Source: DAOVRD01 sp964521715 (GTDB taxonomy: Bacteria; Planctomycetota; Brocadiia; SM23-32). From it: a stretch of 64,000 nucleotides of DNA. The stretch is taken from the NCBI GenBank assembly GCA_964521715.1, contig CAZFSS010000001.1, positions 186,001-250,000 on the forward strand, written 5' to 3'. Below are positions 17,226 through 26,204 of the stretch, in pieces (position 1 is the stretch's first letter; every line of letters starts with the position of its first letter). A program made the position numbers and the translations under genes. Below the pieces are notes generated by a model. That model searched no databases. It was not told where the DNA came from and was given only the letters and a program-made list of their open reading frames with translations.

Positions 17226-19142
17226 TTAGCTACGCAGTTCTCCATAGCCATCTGGCAACCGGCGCCTGGACTGCAACCGGCGCTCCCGCCTACAGGACCT
17301 CGAACCAGGGCCGCCCAGGTAGCGCTCGAGTTCATCCAGGGACCGCGCATCGTCCTCTGTGGCCGGTAGCCGGTCCTCGGGCAGAAGGTCACGCACCTGC
17401 TCCAGGACCTTGCGCGGCATCCAGACTACGGCCGCCAGGCCGCCGTCGCCCTGCAGGAACTCGGCAGAGCGTAGATAGCCGAGGCTCAAGCCCGTCACGC
17501 CATCGGCTTGCTTCCCCCCGGCGCGGTTGGCCAGCGAGCTCCACGTCTCGCCGTTCGGCGCCCTGCCTTCGTAGCCGCGGTTCATCACGCCGATGCCCAG
17601 GTCGCCGACGCGGAACGCCAGATAGTGGAAGCAGCCGCAGGAGCTGTGCGGGAACCCGTCCAGGCTGTGCGGGAACACGCGCTGCATGACGCCTCGCGAG
17701 AGCCGCCGGACGGCCTCGTTGACGCCCTCGTATTCGCCCCTCCGCGGGTCGAGGCACCTTCCCTTCGGTATGACCTCGCGGAGTTCCTGGCCCTCCAGGC
17801 CCCGCCGCTTGTAAGGATGCCAGGTCGCGCCGAAGAGCGCGGCGGCCTTGACCCGACCCGGATCGCGACCGCACATAGGAGCCCGCGAAGGGGTGACGAT
17901 GCAGACGTGGCCGTTCGAAAAGGACTGGCACTCGATGCAAGCAACGAAGCCGCTCGCCGTCTTCTCGCTAACCAGTGCCAGTCTCTCGGCCCGATGCTGC
18001 CGGAACGCCATGGCCTCGGGCGCTGCCTGTCTCAGCTCGCCTTCTTCGAACATCAGCCGCACGTGAACCCGCCTCAACCGTGGGAAGTGCCACTTCAGCC
18101 CCTCCCGAAGCACCCCGGCCAGTTGCTCAGGAACGAGATCGGCACCGGCCGCCAGCGCCAGAGCGAACGGCTCCTCGCTCGCCACGCGAACGCCCGGCAG
18201 GTAAGCCGGCAGCGTCAGGGCGGTCCTCTCCAGATGCTGTGATACCTCGACGTCGACCCGTTCGTCGCCGATGCCGATCTCGATCCCCACCGACTTCCTC
18301 GGGGTGCCGTTGACGGTCACGCCGTCCTCAACGGCCAACAGGCGCAGCACAAAGAAGCTGTTTTCGTCGCCCCCAAGCTCGCGGTCGGGTTCGAACTCCT
18401 CGTTGGCGTAGGCGGGATCACAGTACGCAGGCAGGACTATCCTCTCGCCGGCGGCTTCCAACACGCGCAGGTTGGGCAGCGTGGCGATGGCGTCCAGCAC
18501 TTCGTCGTCCTCGCGAGCCCGGCACTGACGTCCCTGCTCGAAGGGGAAGTCCGGCGGCACGACCGCCGGGCAGCCCATCTTCATCATGGCCAGGGCCAAC
18601 AACGATTCCAGCTCGGTGGCTCCGTCCCTTACGATCAGTACGCCCGGCAGGTCATCCTCCAGGAAGTGGCCCATTTCGTGGTCTTCGCCCGGAGGAATGC
18701 GGCCCCAGATCATGGCGTACCGTACCATCATCTGGAGCCAGTAGACCGCCTGCGTCTCCCGCGGTCCGCCGGGGAACACCATGAACCCGCGTTCCTCCAG
18801 CTTCTTCTGCAGGGCGGCAGTTCCGCGGCCGAGCAAGAAGGCCCAGCCTGCGCGCCACTTGGCGCCCGAGAAGACCAGTCCGCGCAGCTCGTCATCGGTC
18901 ACGAAGCGCTCCTGCGCGTCCTCCAGGTCCGCCTCGCAGCACTCCGCCGCGAGAGCAGCGTGGACCGCCATGTGGCCGAGCTCTTCCGGATCGGCTGCCT
19001 CGACGAGGCGGCGCACCTCCGCCGTCGACGGGACCTTGCCCAGGACCGCCTGGCAAAGGGGGAGCGTGTAGTCGCTGTCCTGGAACGCAGCCGGCTCGTC
19101 GGGCAGACGGGCCAGCAGTTCGGCCACGGCAGGCAGCATCAA
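17226..19142 (-). CDS. Acetyl-CoA synthase (AcsB/CdhC)-like protein
   Basis: This 638-residue protein matches the catalytic subunit of CO-methylating acetyl-CoA synthase, which joins CO, a corrinoid-bound methyl group and CoA in the Wood-Ljungdahl pathway. The A-cluster pattern is intact: C402-x2-C405-x8-C414-x9-C424 for the [4Fe-4S] cluster, and C502-G503-C504, the motif that binds the distal nickel. Around these are family stretches ECQSFSNGHVCIVTP, GVMNRGYEG, GLSLGYLRSAEFLQ and VVWMP. It is somewhat shorter than clostridial AcsB (about 730 residues) and has an N-terminal ~300-residue region. No CO dehydrogenase, corrinoid protein or methyltransferase gene is adjacent. TTG at 19142 or ATG at 19139 may be the start; GGAGGA fits the TTG slightly better. 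Confidence 0.8.
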   Translation of the reverse strand: MMLPAVAELLARLPDEPAAFQDSDYTLPLCQAVLGKVPSTAEVRRLVEAADPEELGHMAVHAALAAECCEADLEDAQERFVTDDELRGLVFSGAKWRAGWAFLLGRGTAALQKKLEERGFMVFPGGPRETQAVYWLQMMVRYAMIWGRIPPGEDHEMGHFLEDDLPGVLIVRDGATELESLLALAMMKMGCPAVVPPDFPFEQGRQCRAREDDEVLDAIATLPNLRVLEAAGERIVLPAYCDPAYANEEFEPDRELGGDENSFFVLRLLAVEDGVTVNGTPRKSVGIEIGIGDERVDVEVSQHLERTALTLPAYLPGVRVASEEPFALALAAGADLVPEQLAGVLREGLKWHFPRLRRVHVRLMFEEGELRQAAPEAMAFRQHRAERLALVSEKTASGFVACIECQSFSNGHVCIVTPSRAPMCGRDPGRVKAAALFGATWHPYKRRGLEGQELREVIPKGRCLDPRRGEYEGVNEAVRRLSRGVMQRVFPHSLDGFPHSSCGCFHYLAFRVGDLGIGVMNRGYEGRAPNGETWSSLANRAGGKQADGVTGLSLGYLRSAEFLQGDGGLAAVVWMPRKVLEQVRDLLPEDRLPATEDDARSLDELERYLGGPGSRSCRRERRLQSRRRLPDGYGELRS

Positions 19143-19213
19143 ACGCGATTCCTCCGGCCGAAGACGATGCGCGCGCCCCCGCTGGCTTCAACTACCCAAG
19201 AACGGGCCGCGAA

Positions 19214-19235
19214 ATGTCCAGTATAGGCCGGACAT
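19214..19235. promoter_or_regulatory. Inverted repeat in divergent intergenic region
   Basis: ATGTCC (19214-19219) and GGACAT (19230-19235) form a 6-base dyad with a 10-base spacer between the divergent acetyl-CoA-synthase-like and glycosyltransferase genes. It could be an operator, but it is short and no regulator gene is nearby. Confidence 0.2.
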
Positions 19236-19381
19236 GCCGGCGGCGCAAAGGTCGGGCCTCGCCCCGTGCGATAGCTGGCCCGCCCGGCCTGGAAGCGTCC
19301 GACGAGCGGTTGAAACGCGCCGCGTCGAGGTGGGAGAATGGGCAGGCGGTCGGGCATCGCGTAGGCTCGGAGGGAACCCTT

Positions 19382-21031
19382 GTGACCATGCTGGACAGGA
19401 GGTTCCTTGCGGTCGTGGTCATCCTCGGGGTCGGGCTGCCGGCCTTCTTCATCGACCTCGGCCAGGAGGTGCGCCTGGACGGCCGCGAGATCATACACGC
19501 GGAGATCTCGCGCGAGATGGCCGAGACGGGCAATTACGCCGTGCCGTGCCGGCTTGGGGCACCCTACATTGACAAGCCGCCGCTGTTCAACTGGATCGTC
19601 GCAATCCTGTTCGAGCTGACGGGCCGGTCGGATTTCGGGGTGGCCCGTTTGCCGGCCGCCCTGTCGGCGCTGGCCATCATGGGCGGCATCTACATCCTGG
19701 GCAAGCGGTGGTTCGGCGCGCGCGCAGGGCTCTGGGGCGCGTTGATGTGGTCTACTTTTCTGCTGGCAGGCGAGTGGGCGGGAATGTCGCGGGGGGACAT
19801 GCTGATGGCCGCTCTGACCTTCGGGGCCATCCTGCTTGCCGATCTCTCGGCGGCGGCGACCAGGCCGCGGGCCTCTGCCGTGCTCTGGTGCGGGGCGTCG
19901 CTTCTCATATGTGGGGCCGTGATGTCGAAGGGGCTTCAGGCGCTGATCTTCTTTGCCATCCCTGTGGCAGGCATATGGCGGGCGCGGCGGAGTCGCTGGG
20001 TTCCGCCGGGCCCGTTTGTGCTGGTCACGGCCCTGATGGTTATGGCCGCGGTGGCCGGCTGGAGCTGGGCGGCCGAGGTCCGCCACCCCGGCCACATGAG
20101 AGAGCTGTTGCAGTACGAGTTCGGCAAGGGGTTGAACGAGCACCCCAGGCGGCTCGGCCTCTACTTCGACCAGATCGTGTTGACGACGCTGCCCTGGAGC
20201 GTCTTTGCCGTCGGCGCGGTCGCATACACGGTCCGGCGGCTCCGCCGCGCGGGATACGGCGTCTGGGCCGTCCCCGCCCTGACGTTCGGCCTCTGCTTTG
20301 TGATCCTGACCCTCACGCCGAACAAGCGCGCGCACTACGCCCTGCCCGTGCTTCCCATGTGGGCGCTCCTCCTGTCGGCCTTCATGGACGCGGGGGCAGC
20401 GCGCGCCAGCGCGGTCCGGCCCGCGGGGGAGGGAGGGGAAGCCCCGGAGGGCGGGCAGCTCTTCCGCTGGTCCTTCGACTGGCCGCTCAGGGCCGTCCTG
20501 TTGTGCATCGTGGCCCTGACGCTGGTGGCGTCCTTCTACTGGCCCTCGCACGTGCGCTCCGGCAAGGCCATCGGCGTGGCGTTACTGATCGCTGCGGCGG
20601 TGCCGGCCGCTTACGGCTTCGCGGCGTCCTGGCGCGGCGATTCCGCGCGCGCCGTGGGGGCGCTGCTGGCGACCGCCGTATTCGTGACCGTCACGGCGCA
20701 CCCTCTCGCAACGCACTTCTACCTCAAACCCCTCGACCTGGGCGCGATCACGGAGATCGCTCGGGCAATTCCCAAGGACGCGCCGGTGGGCGAGTGCAAC
20801 GTCCGTGACGAGCTCCTCTACCTGAAGATGAACCGGCGGGTAGTCTTCCTGCACGACCTGGCGGAGCTGCGCGCCTTCCTGGATGAGCCCGGCGAGCGCT
20901 ACCTCATCGCCAGGGTTGGAGACATCCCTTTCCTGGCTCGGATGTCGACCAGGCCCATCAGGCAGGTGGGCAGGTGGCCCCTGGGGGGGAAGGGCGGGAT
21001 CGTGGCAACCGTTCTGGCGATCGCGCCCTGA
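19382..21031 (+). CDS. ArnT-like (GT83/PMT family) membrane glycosyltransferase
   Basis: A ~549-residue polytopic membrane protein of the dolichyl/undecaprenyl-phosphate-mannose transferase superfamily. The first periplasmic loop carries DGREIIHAEISREM and PYIDKPPLFNW, the characteristic catalytic-loop signature of ArnT/PMT enzymes. About ten to twelve hydrophobic segments follow. Such enzymes move a sugar from a polyprenyl-phosphate carrier to a lipid or protein on the outer face of the inner membrane. GTG at 19382 is chosen because GGAGGG lies 7 bases upstream. It converges on the nucleotide-sugar gene at 21045, suggesting a shared role in envelope glycans. Confidence 0.8.
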   Translation: MTMLDRRFLAVVVILGVGLPAFFIDLGQEVRLDGREIIHAEISREMAETGNYAVPCRLGAPYIDKPPLFNWIVAILFELTGRSDFGVARLPAALSALAIMGGIYILGKRWFGARAGLWGALMWSTFLLAGEWAGMSRGDMLMAALTFGAILLADLSAAATRPRASAVLWCGASLLICGAVMSKGLQALIFFAIPVAGIWRARRSRWVPPGPFVLVTALMVMAAVAGWSWAAEVRHPGHMRELLQYEFGKGLNEHPRRLGLYFDQIVLTTLPWSVFAVGAVAYTVRRLRRAGYGVWAVPALTFGLCFVILTLTPNKRAHYALPVLPMWALLLSAFMDAGAARASAVRPAGEGGEAPEGGQLFRWSFDWPLRAVLLCIVALTLVASFYWPSHVRSGKAIGVALLIAAAVPAAYGFAASWRGDSARAVGALLATAVFVTVTAHPLATHFYLKPLDLGAITEIARAIPKDAPVGECNVRDELLYLKMNRRVVFLHDLAELRAFLDEPGERYLIARVGDIPFLARMSTRPIRQVGRWPLGGKGGIVATVLAIAP

Positions 21032-21044
21032 TCGGGCGGCAGGC

Positions 21045-22327
21045 TCAGGGCTTGCCGACGCCGACATAGACCATGCCGGCCGCGCGGATCTGCTGCGGAT
21101 CCCACGCGTTCCGCCCGTCCACCGCGGCCTGGAGGCCGCGGGCGGCCAGCTCCGGGAAGTCGAGGGCGGCGTACTCGGGGTGCGCCGTATTCAGAACGAT
21201 GACGTCCGGCGCCGGGGAATCGTCGGCCGCGCCGGGCTCGACCCCGAATCCCCTCAACTCCTCTTCCGTGTAGACGGGATCGTGGAGCTGCACATGCGCT
21301 CCCAGGCGCAGCAGTTCGTGGCGCAGTTGGAAGGCCGGCGAGCAGATGTGCTCCTTCACTTGCGGACGGAACCCCAGGCCCAGGATGAGGACGCGCCGGC
21401 CGCGCAGGGGGCCCCATGTCTCCTCCAGGTGGCGCAAGACGCGCGCTGGCTGCGCGTCGTTGACGCGGCGCGAAAGCTCCACCATCGGCAGGGGAATGCC
21501 CTCCTTGCGCGCCTCTCCTGGAGCAGGAAATGGGGGTAGACCGGCGTGCAGTGCCCGCCGACGCCGATGCCCGGCTCCAGCAGGAAGGTCTCATCGTCGG
21601 TGTTGGCCGCCTTCACGACCGCCTGCAGGTCGACCCCCGCTCGTTCGGCGTATGCGGACAGCTCGTTGACAAGGGCGATGTTCACGTCCCGGCAGACCAT
21701 GCCCACCAGCTTGACCAGCTCGGCCGTCTCAAGGGAGCCGACGTTGATGACCTCGCAGTCCAGGTACTTGCGGTAGAAGTCCGTGGCGCGCGCAGCGCCC
21801 TCCGGCGTGAGGCCGCCGACGATCTTTGGGAACTCCACCAGCTGCCGGAGCACCAGCCGGCTCTTGCCGCGCTCGGGCGAGAAGACCAGGTCGAAGTCCC
21901 TGCCTCCCATGAGGCCACGGCCCTGGAGGATGGGAAGCAGCCCGCGCGTGGTGCCCAGGGGGAGCGTTGTCTCGTAGACGACCATGGTTCCGGGCACCAT
22001 CCCCTCGGCGATCTGGTGCGAGACGCTCTCTATGGCGGACAGTTCCGCCTCTTTGGCGGCCGTCAGGATTACGGGCACTATCACGATCACGACTTCGCTT
22101 TCGGCCACCGCACCGACAGTCTCCATTGTGGCGCGCAGCCGGCCGCGGCCGACCAGATCACTCACAAGCTCTGGCAGGCCCGGCTCATCAATCGGGCAGA
22201 CGCCCTTGTTGATGCTCTCCACGAGCTTGGGGTTGACATCACATGCGACGACCGCCGCCCCGTTGTTGGCCAGGGCGCATGCCAGTGGGAGCCCCATCTT
22301 GCCGGCGCCGACTACGCAGACTTTCAT
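21045..22327 (-). pseudogene. Nucleotide-sugar dehydrogenase, frameshifted
   Basis: The reading frame encodes a UDP-glucose/UDP-ManNAc dehydrogenase-family enzyme, which oxidises a nucleotide sugar to the uronic acid with two NAD+. The first part (from 22327) has the Rossmann start VVGAGKMGLPLA and the catalytic-Cys motif GVGGHCTP. After PHFLLQE the frame is lost near 21520. The sequence continues in another frame as ARKEGIPLPMVELSRR and runs to 21045 through the C-terminal UDP-binding domain (VLILGLGFRPQVKE). Removing two bases of a GAGAG repeat restores the frame. This is either a real recent inactivation or a sequencing error; both halves are otherwise intact. Confidence 0.8.
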
Positions 22328-22440
22328 GGGCCCTATCTCCCATCAGAATCCGACGGGGAGCTTCGGCAGGGGACCCGGTTCCATGCCCTCGCTGCCGCAG
22401 GCTGAACTGATGCTGCACCGCGTTGCCACGGCGCTCCCCG

Positions 22441-23400
22441 TCAGCCGAACCTGGGCCTTTCGTGACGGTACCATTCGAGGAACAGCCGCAGCCCCTCCTC
22501 GAACGGATACCGGGGCTCGTAACCCAGAAGACGCCGGGACTTGCTCAGGTCCGCGTAGGTGATCGGGACGTCACCAGGTTGCTCCGGCAGAACCTGTCGT
22601 TTCGCCTTCCTGCCCAGGCCCTGTTCGATGAGGGAGATCATGTGGTCTAACTCGACCGTCTGCGACTCGCCCAGGTTGAAGATCTCGTAACCGACCGGAA
22701 GGTCAACGGCCTTGACCACGCCCTGCACGATGTCCTTGCAGTAGGTGTAGTCACGCCTGGCCGTGCCGTCGCCGTAAACCGGTATCGGCTTGCCCTCGTC
22801 GATCAGTTGCGTGAACTTGTAGACGGCCATGTCCGGCCGCCCCCACGGACCGTAAACCGTGAAGAACCGCACGCAGGCTACCTGGAGGCCGTGGAGGTGG
22901 TGGTAGGTGTAGCAGAACAGTTCCGCCGCCCGCTTCGACGCCGCGTAGGGCGAGATGGGGCACGCCACAGGATCATCCTCGACGAACGGGATGCGCTTGG
23001 TCGCTCCGTAGATGGACGACGTCGAGCCGAAAACGAACTTGCCTACCTCGTAACGCCTGGCCAGCTCGAGCAGGTTGATGGTGCCGCGGCAGTTGACGTC
23101 ATCGTAGGATGCGGGCTCTTCCACCGAATGCCGCACGCCGACGCTGGCAGCCAGATGGGCGACGGCCTCGATGCGCTGGTCTCGGAAGGCGGGTTCGCAG
23201 GCGTCCCTGTCGCGCACGTCTGCCTCGTAGACGGGGAATCCGCCGATCTTGAGCAGCCGCGCCAGGTTGGCTCGTTTGATGCGCGGGTCATAATACGGAC
23301 TGAGGTTGTCGAGGCAGACTACATCTCGCCCCTCCTCGAGCAACTGCTCGATGAGATGCGAGCCGATAAAGCCCGCGCCGCCGGTCACCAGGACAGCCAT
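22441..23400 (-). CDS. NAD-dependent nucleotide-sugar epimerase (UDP-glucuronate 4-epimerase-like)
   Basis: A 319-residue extended short-chain dehydrogenase. The start shows the NAD-binding motif VTGGAGFIGSHL, followed by LDNLSPYYD, which is common in UDP-glucuronate 4-epimerases. The catalytic elements are STSSIYG and YAASK (Tyr-x3-Lys). RFFTVYGPWGRPDM is the usual substrate-side motif. The ATG at 23400 gives the standard family length; the open frame continues upstream without homology. It lies 274 bases downstream of the aminotransferase on the same strand and belongs with the dehydrogenase gene in a nucleotide-sugar pathway. Confidence 0.85.
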   Translation of the reverse strand: MAVLVTGGAGFIGSHLIEQLLEEGRDVVCLDNLSPYYDPRIKRANLARLLKIGGFPVYEADVRDRDACEPAFRDQRIEAVAHLAASVGVRHSVEEPASYDDVNCRGTINLLELARRYEVGKFVFGSTSSIYGATKRIPFVEDDPVACPISPYAASKRAAELFCYTYHHLHGLQVACVRFFTVYGPWGRPDMAVYKFTQLIDEGKPIPVYGDGTARRDYTYCKDIVQGVVKAVDLPVGYEIFNLGESQTVELDHMISLIEQGLGRKAKRQVLPEQPGDVPITYADLSKSRRLLGYEPRYPFEEGLRLFLEWYRHERPRFG

Positions 23401-23674
23401 TGCACCAATCCTGTTCTCGAGAGGACAGCGAAGCGTCAAGTGGCGCCGCATCGCAGGCGCCGCATCGTACTTCATGGCGTCGGGCAAGTCAACGCGGGCG
23501 GCCATGCCCTTCCGGACCCCGCTGGGGGGCCGAGCTGCAGAGCCGGAGCCGGCCACGATGGGCAGGCCGATCGAGGCCCCGCGGATGCGCTGAGCAGTAT
23601 GGGATCGTTGAGCCGTTCATCGGACGGGTGTCATGCGTGCTCCGTCCATGTGCGGCGGCCTGCCTCGTACGCTG

Positions 23675-24772
23675 TCACGCCGAGCCGTCCCGCACGGCCT
23701 CGCTCACGGTCTCGACCTGCTGGTCGCTCAGCTCCGGGTACATGGGCAGCGACAGCACCTCGGCCGCCGCCTTCTCGGACTGCGGGAAGTCGCCCGGCCC
23801 CAGGCCCAGGTCCGCGTAGGCCGGCAGGAGGTGGATGGGGATCGGGTAGTGGATGGCCGTCTGGATGCCCGAGGACTGAAGCGCCTGCTGCAGGGCGTCC
23901 CGCGCGGGCGTGCGGACGGCGTAGACGTGGTAGACGTGCCGCGCGTACGGCATGACGGAAGGCGTGCTCACCGCGCACCCGCGCAGCAGGTCGTCGTACC
24001 GTGCGGCGTGCGCCCTGCGCGCGTCGTTCCACTCCTCCAGGTGCCGCAGCTTCACGCGCAGGACGGCGCCCTGGATGCCTTCCATGCGGTAGTTGAAGCC
24101 CTTCAGCACGTGGTAGTACTTGCGCTCCTGCCCCCAGTCCCGCAGCATGCGCACGGTGCGCTCGCAGGCCCGGTCGTTGGTCACGACCATGCCGCCTTCG
24201 CCGTAGGCCCCCAGGTTCTTGGTGGGGTAGAAGCTAAAGCAGCCCATGTCGCCGATGCCGCCCAGCCGGCGGCCCTTGTATTCGCCGCCGTGCGCCTGCG
24301 CTGCGTCCTCGATCACGGTCAGGCCGTGCCGACGGGCGAAGGCCATGATGGGGTCCATGTCGGCCGCCTGGCCGTACAGGTGCACCGGGATGACGCCCTT
24401 GGTCCGTTTGGTGACGGCGCCCTCGAGCTGCGACGCGTCCATGGTGTAAGAGCGCGGGTCGATGTCCACGAAGACCGGCTTTGCGCCCGTATACACGATG
24501 GCTGCGACTGTCGCGACGAACGTGAACGGCACCGTTATGACCTCGTCGCCCGGGCCGACGCCCGCAGCCAGCAGGGCCAGATGCAGGGCGCTCGTGCCGG
24601 AGTTGACGGCAACGCCCGCCGCCGCGCCGCAGTATGCGGCGAATTCCGTCTCGAAAGCAGCCACCTCGTCGCCCAGCGCAAACTGGCAGCTCTCCAACAC
24701 GCCGGCGATGGCAGGCGCGATCTCATCCTTGATGCGCTGGTACTGCGCTTTGAGGTCTATCATCGGGATCAA
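23675..24772 (-). CDS. DegT/DnrJ/EryC1/StrS-family PLP aminotransferase
   Basis: A 365-residue sugar aminotransferase of the kind that makes amino sugars on nucleotide-linked precursors (WecE/WlbE type). Family landmarks are MIDLKAQY, GTSALHLAL near residue 60, PVHLYGQAADM, EDAAQAHG, and the PLP-lysine motif FSFYPTKNLGAYGEGG. The TTG at 24772 overlaps the stop of the polyferredoxin gene and has AGGAGG upstream; an ATG at 24763 is an alternative start. The overlap implies translational coupling with the polyferredoxin gene, even though the functions look unrelated. Confidence 0.85.
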   Translation of the reverse strand: MIPMIDLKAQYQRIKDEIAPAIAGVLESCQFALGDEVAAFETEFAAYCGAAAGVAVNSGTSALHLALLAAGVGPGDEVITVPFTFVATVAAIVYTGAKPVFVDIDPRSYTMDASQLEGAVTKRTKGVIPVHLYGQAADMDPIMAFARRHGLTVIEDAAQAHGGEYKGRRLGGIGDMGCFSFYPTKNLGAYGEGGMVVTNDRACERTVRMLRDWGQERKYYHVLKGFNYRMEGIQGAVLRVKLRHLEEWNDARRAHAARYDDLLRGCAVSTPSVMPYARHVYHVYAVRTPARDALQQALQSSGIQTAIHYPIPIHLLPAYADLGLGPGDFPQSEKAAAEVLSLPMYPELSDQQVETVSEAVRDGSA

Positions 24773-25659
24773 CTTGTCTTATCCTCCTTGAGCTCGGCCG
24801 GCATGCCTGTGGGCGCGCCGGCTCCTGCGTCTGGGCTCCGCCGGCGGCCAAGGGGCGTGTCAAGGGCGATGGCGCCACACTGCGTGCACTCAAGGCAGCG
24901 GATGCAGCGCGGGCCGTTGAGCTGCCTGGCGGGGACAACGCCGTAGCGACAGGGACTGCCGCAGAGCCCGCAGCCGTCGCAACGGTCTGACCTGCGCCTC
25001 AGCATGACGAGCGAGGCGCGGTTGAGCAGGCCGTACACGGCGCCCAAGGGGCAGAACAGCCTGCACCACGGACGCCACGTAAAGAACGCGCCCGTGACGA
25101 TGAGGACGGTGACGATGACCTTGACGGCATTCGGCCAGAGCACTTCGCCGCCGGCCAGCGCCGTCCTGGCCATGGTCGGCACGGCCGCCTCCAGGGCGCC
25201 GGCGGGGCAGACGCGGCAGATGAAGAGCGGATGGCTTTCCCCGGCCAGGAAGGGGATGGCCGCCACCAGGCCGCCGAGCACGACGTAGCGGAAGTGCCCG
25301 CTCCAGGCGGGAAGGTTCACCTTCGGCGCCGGCACGCGGCCCAACAGGTCCTGAAGGAATCCGAACGGGCAGACCCAGCCGCACACGATGCTGCCCAGCA
25401 GAGCACCGACCGCCAGCACTGTGCCGACGGCGAGGAGAGGCAGAACGTGCAGCGCGCTGAAGTTCGCCATCACGCCGATGGGACACGCAAACGTGGCGAG
25501 CGGGCAGGAGTAGCAGTGGAAGACCGGGCCGCAGATCCAGTGGAGCCGAAGCACCAGCGGGTCCAGCCAGACCAGCAGGAAGCCTGCCTGCACCCACATT
25601 CTCCACTTGTGGAGCTTTGGGACGACGCGGCTGGGTTTGCTTTCGGCCATGGCCACCAT
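24769..25659 (-). CDS. Membrane polyferredoxin (NapH/RdxA-like 4Fe-4S protein)
   Basis: A 296-residue integral membrane iron-sulfur protein. Four to six hydrophobic segments are interspersed with cysteine motifs: HCYSCPLATFACPIG, VCGWVCPFG, ICRVCPAGALE and LFCPLGAVYG. The C-terminus carries ferredoxin-type clusters (CDGCGLCGSPC and CIRCLECTQC). Such proteins pass electrons between the quinone pool and periplasmic or cytoplasmic redox partners. The start codon lies inside the predicted SECIS hairpin of the upstream candidate selenoprotein, 9 bases after that gene's TAA, so the two are tightly coupled. I infer it exchanges electrons with that CxxU protein. Its stop overlaps the aminotransferase start. 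Confidence 0.8.
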   Translation of the reverse strand: MVAMAESKPSRVVPKLHKWRMWVQAGFLLVWLDPLVLRLHWICGPVFHCYSCPLATFACPIGVMANFSALHVLPLLAVGTVLAVGALLGSIVCGWVCPFGFLQDLLGRVPAPKVNLPAWSGHFRYVVLGGLVAAIPFLAGESHPLFICRVCPAGALEAAVPTMARTALAGGEVLWPNAVKVIVTVLIVTGAFFTWRPWCRLFCPLGAVYGLLNRASLVMLRRRSDRCDGCGLCGSPCRYGVVPARQLNGPRCIRCLECTQCGAIALDTPLGRRRSPDAGAGAPTGMPAELKEDKTS

Positions 25660-25663
25660 GGCC
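25645..25663 (-). promoter_or_regulatory. SECIS-like hairpin (CPTU protein)
   Basis: On the minus strand an 8-base-pair perfect stem (GGCCATGG/CCATGGCC) with loop TGG begins 14 bases after the UGA at 25680-25678. Stem length, a G in the loop and 22 bases from UGA to loop fit the usual bacterial SECIS pattern. It overlaps the start codons of the polyferredoxin gene, and part of the symmetry comes from repeated GCCATGG, so chance remains possible. Confidence 0.5.
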
Positions 25664-25668
25664 CGCTC

Positions 25669-26046
25669 TTAGCCCAGTCACGTCGGGCACAGAGAGGGCG
25701 CCTCGCCGGAGTACGTGCGCTTTAGTTCGCCGCTCTCCAAACGGATGACCCCGCCGAAGGTCACGTCGCGGACCAGCTCGGCCTCGGACTCGCGTATGGG
25801 GACGAGTTGGGCCGTCTGGCTCGGCGGCGGCGCCGGCAGGCCCCACGGCAGGCCGGGCGGCCGTCCGGCACTCAGCGCCGCAGGGGGCGTGAAGTCCTGC
25901 TCGACCAGAACGGGCCGCGCGTGCAGGACCGCTCCGCAGGTAACAAGGGCGACCGCCCCTGCCAAAAGAAGGAAGGGGCAGAGCAGGCGAGCAACGCCTG
26001 GCTCCCGGCCCAGTCGGCTCGCCTTCGCTGGCATCGCTTCGCGCAT
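25669..26046 (-). CDS. Candidate membrane-anchored selenoprotein ending CPTU
   Basis: Read conventionally this is a 122-residue protein ending at UGA (25680-25678). If the UGA is selenocysteine, it becomes 125 residues ending C-P-T-U-L-G with a TAA stop. A basic N-terminus and one hydrophobic segment (about residues 19-41) suggest a membrane anchor with the C-terminus outside the cytoplasm. A Pro-rich linker follows, then a short folded region (VTFGGVIRLESGELKRTYSG). The Cys120-Pro-Thr-Sec123 pair would be a CxxU redox motif. Support comes from tRNA-Sec 61 bases upstream, a SECIS-like hairpin downstream and close coupling to a polyferredoxin. I do not recognise the family. Confidence 0.6.
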
Positions 26047-26106
26047 GTTGTGAGTGGCTCCTTCAGGGCACCGCTCTGGAGCTCAGGGCGAATCCCGCTC
26101 AGAGCG

Positions 26107-26201
26107 TGGCGGAGGTGAATGGGAATCGAACCCACCCGGGACCCGTCGGGCCCCACACTGGTTTTGAAGACCAGGGGCACCACCAGGCACCAGTCACCTC
26201 C
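26107..26201 (-). tRNA. selC: tRNA-Sec (anticodon TCA)
   Basis: A 95-base tRNA on the minus strand. The acceptor stem has eight pairs (GGAGGTGA at 26201-26194 with TCACCTCC at 26118-26111), followed by a discriminator G and an encoded CCA (26109-26107). The anticodon arm CTGGT-CTTCAAA-ACCAG presents TCA at 26167-26165. A long variable arm and TTCGATTC in the T loop are visible. The eight-pair acceptor, long variable arm and UCA anticodon identify selenocysteine tRNA. It begins three bases after the selD stop codon, so it is probably processed from the selD transcript. A G+C-rich hairpin follows the CCA end. Confidence 0.97.
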
Positions 26202-26204
26202 ACC

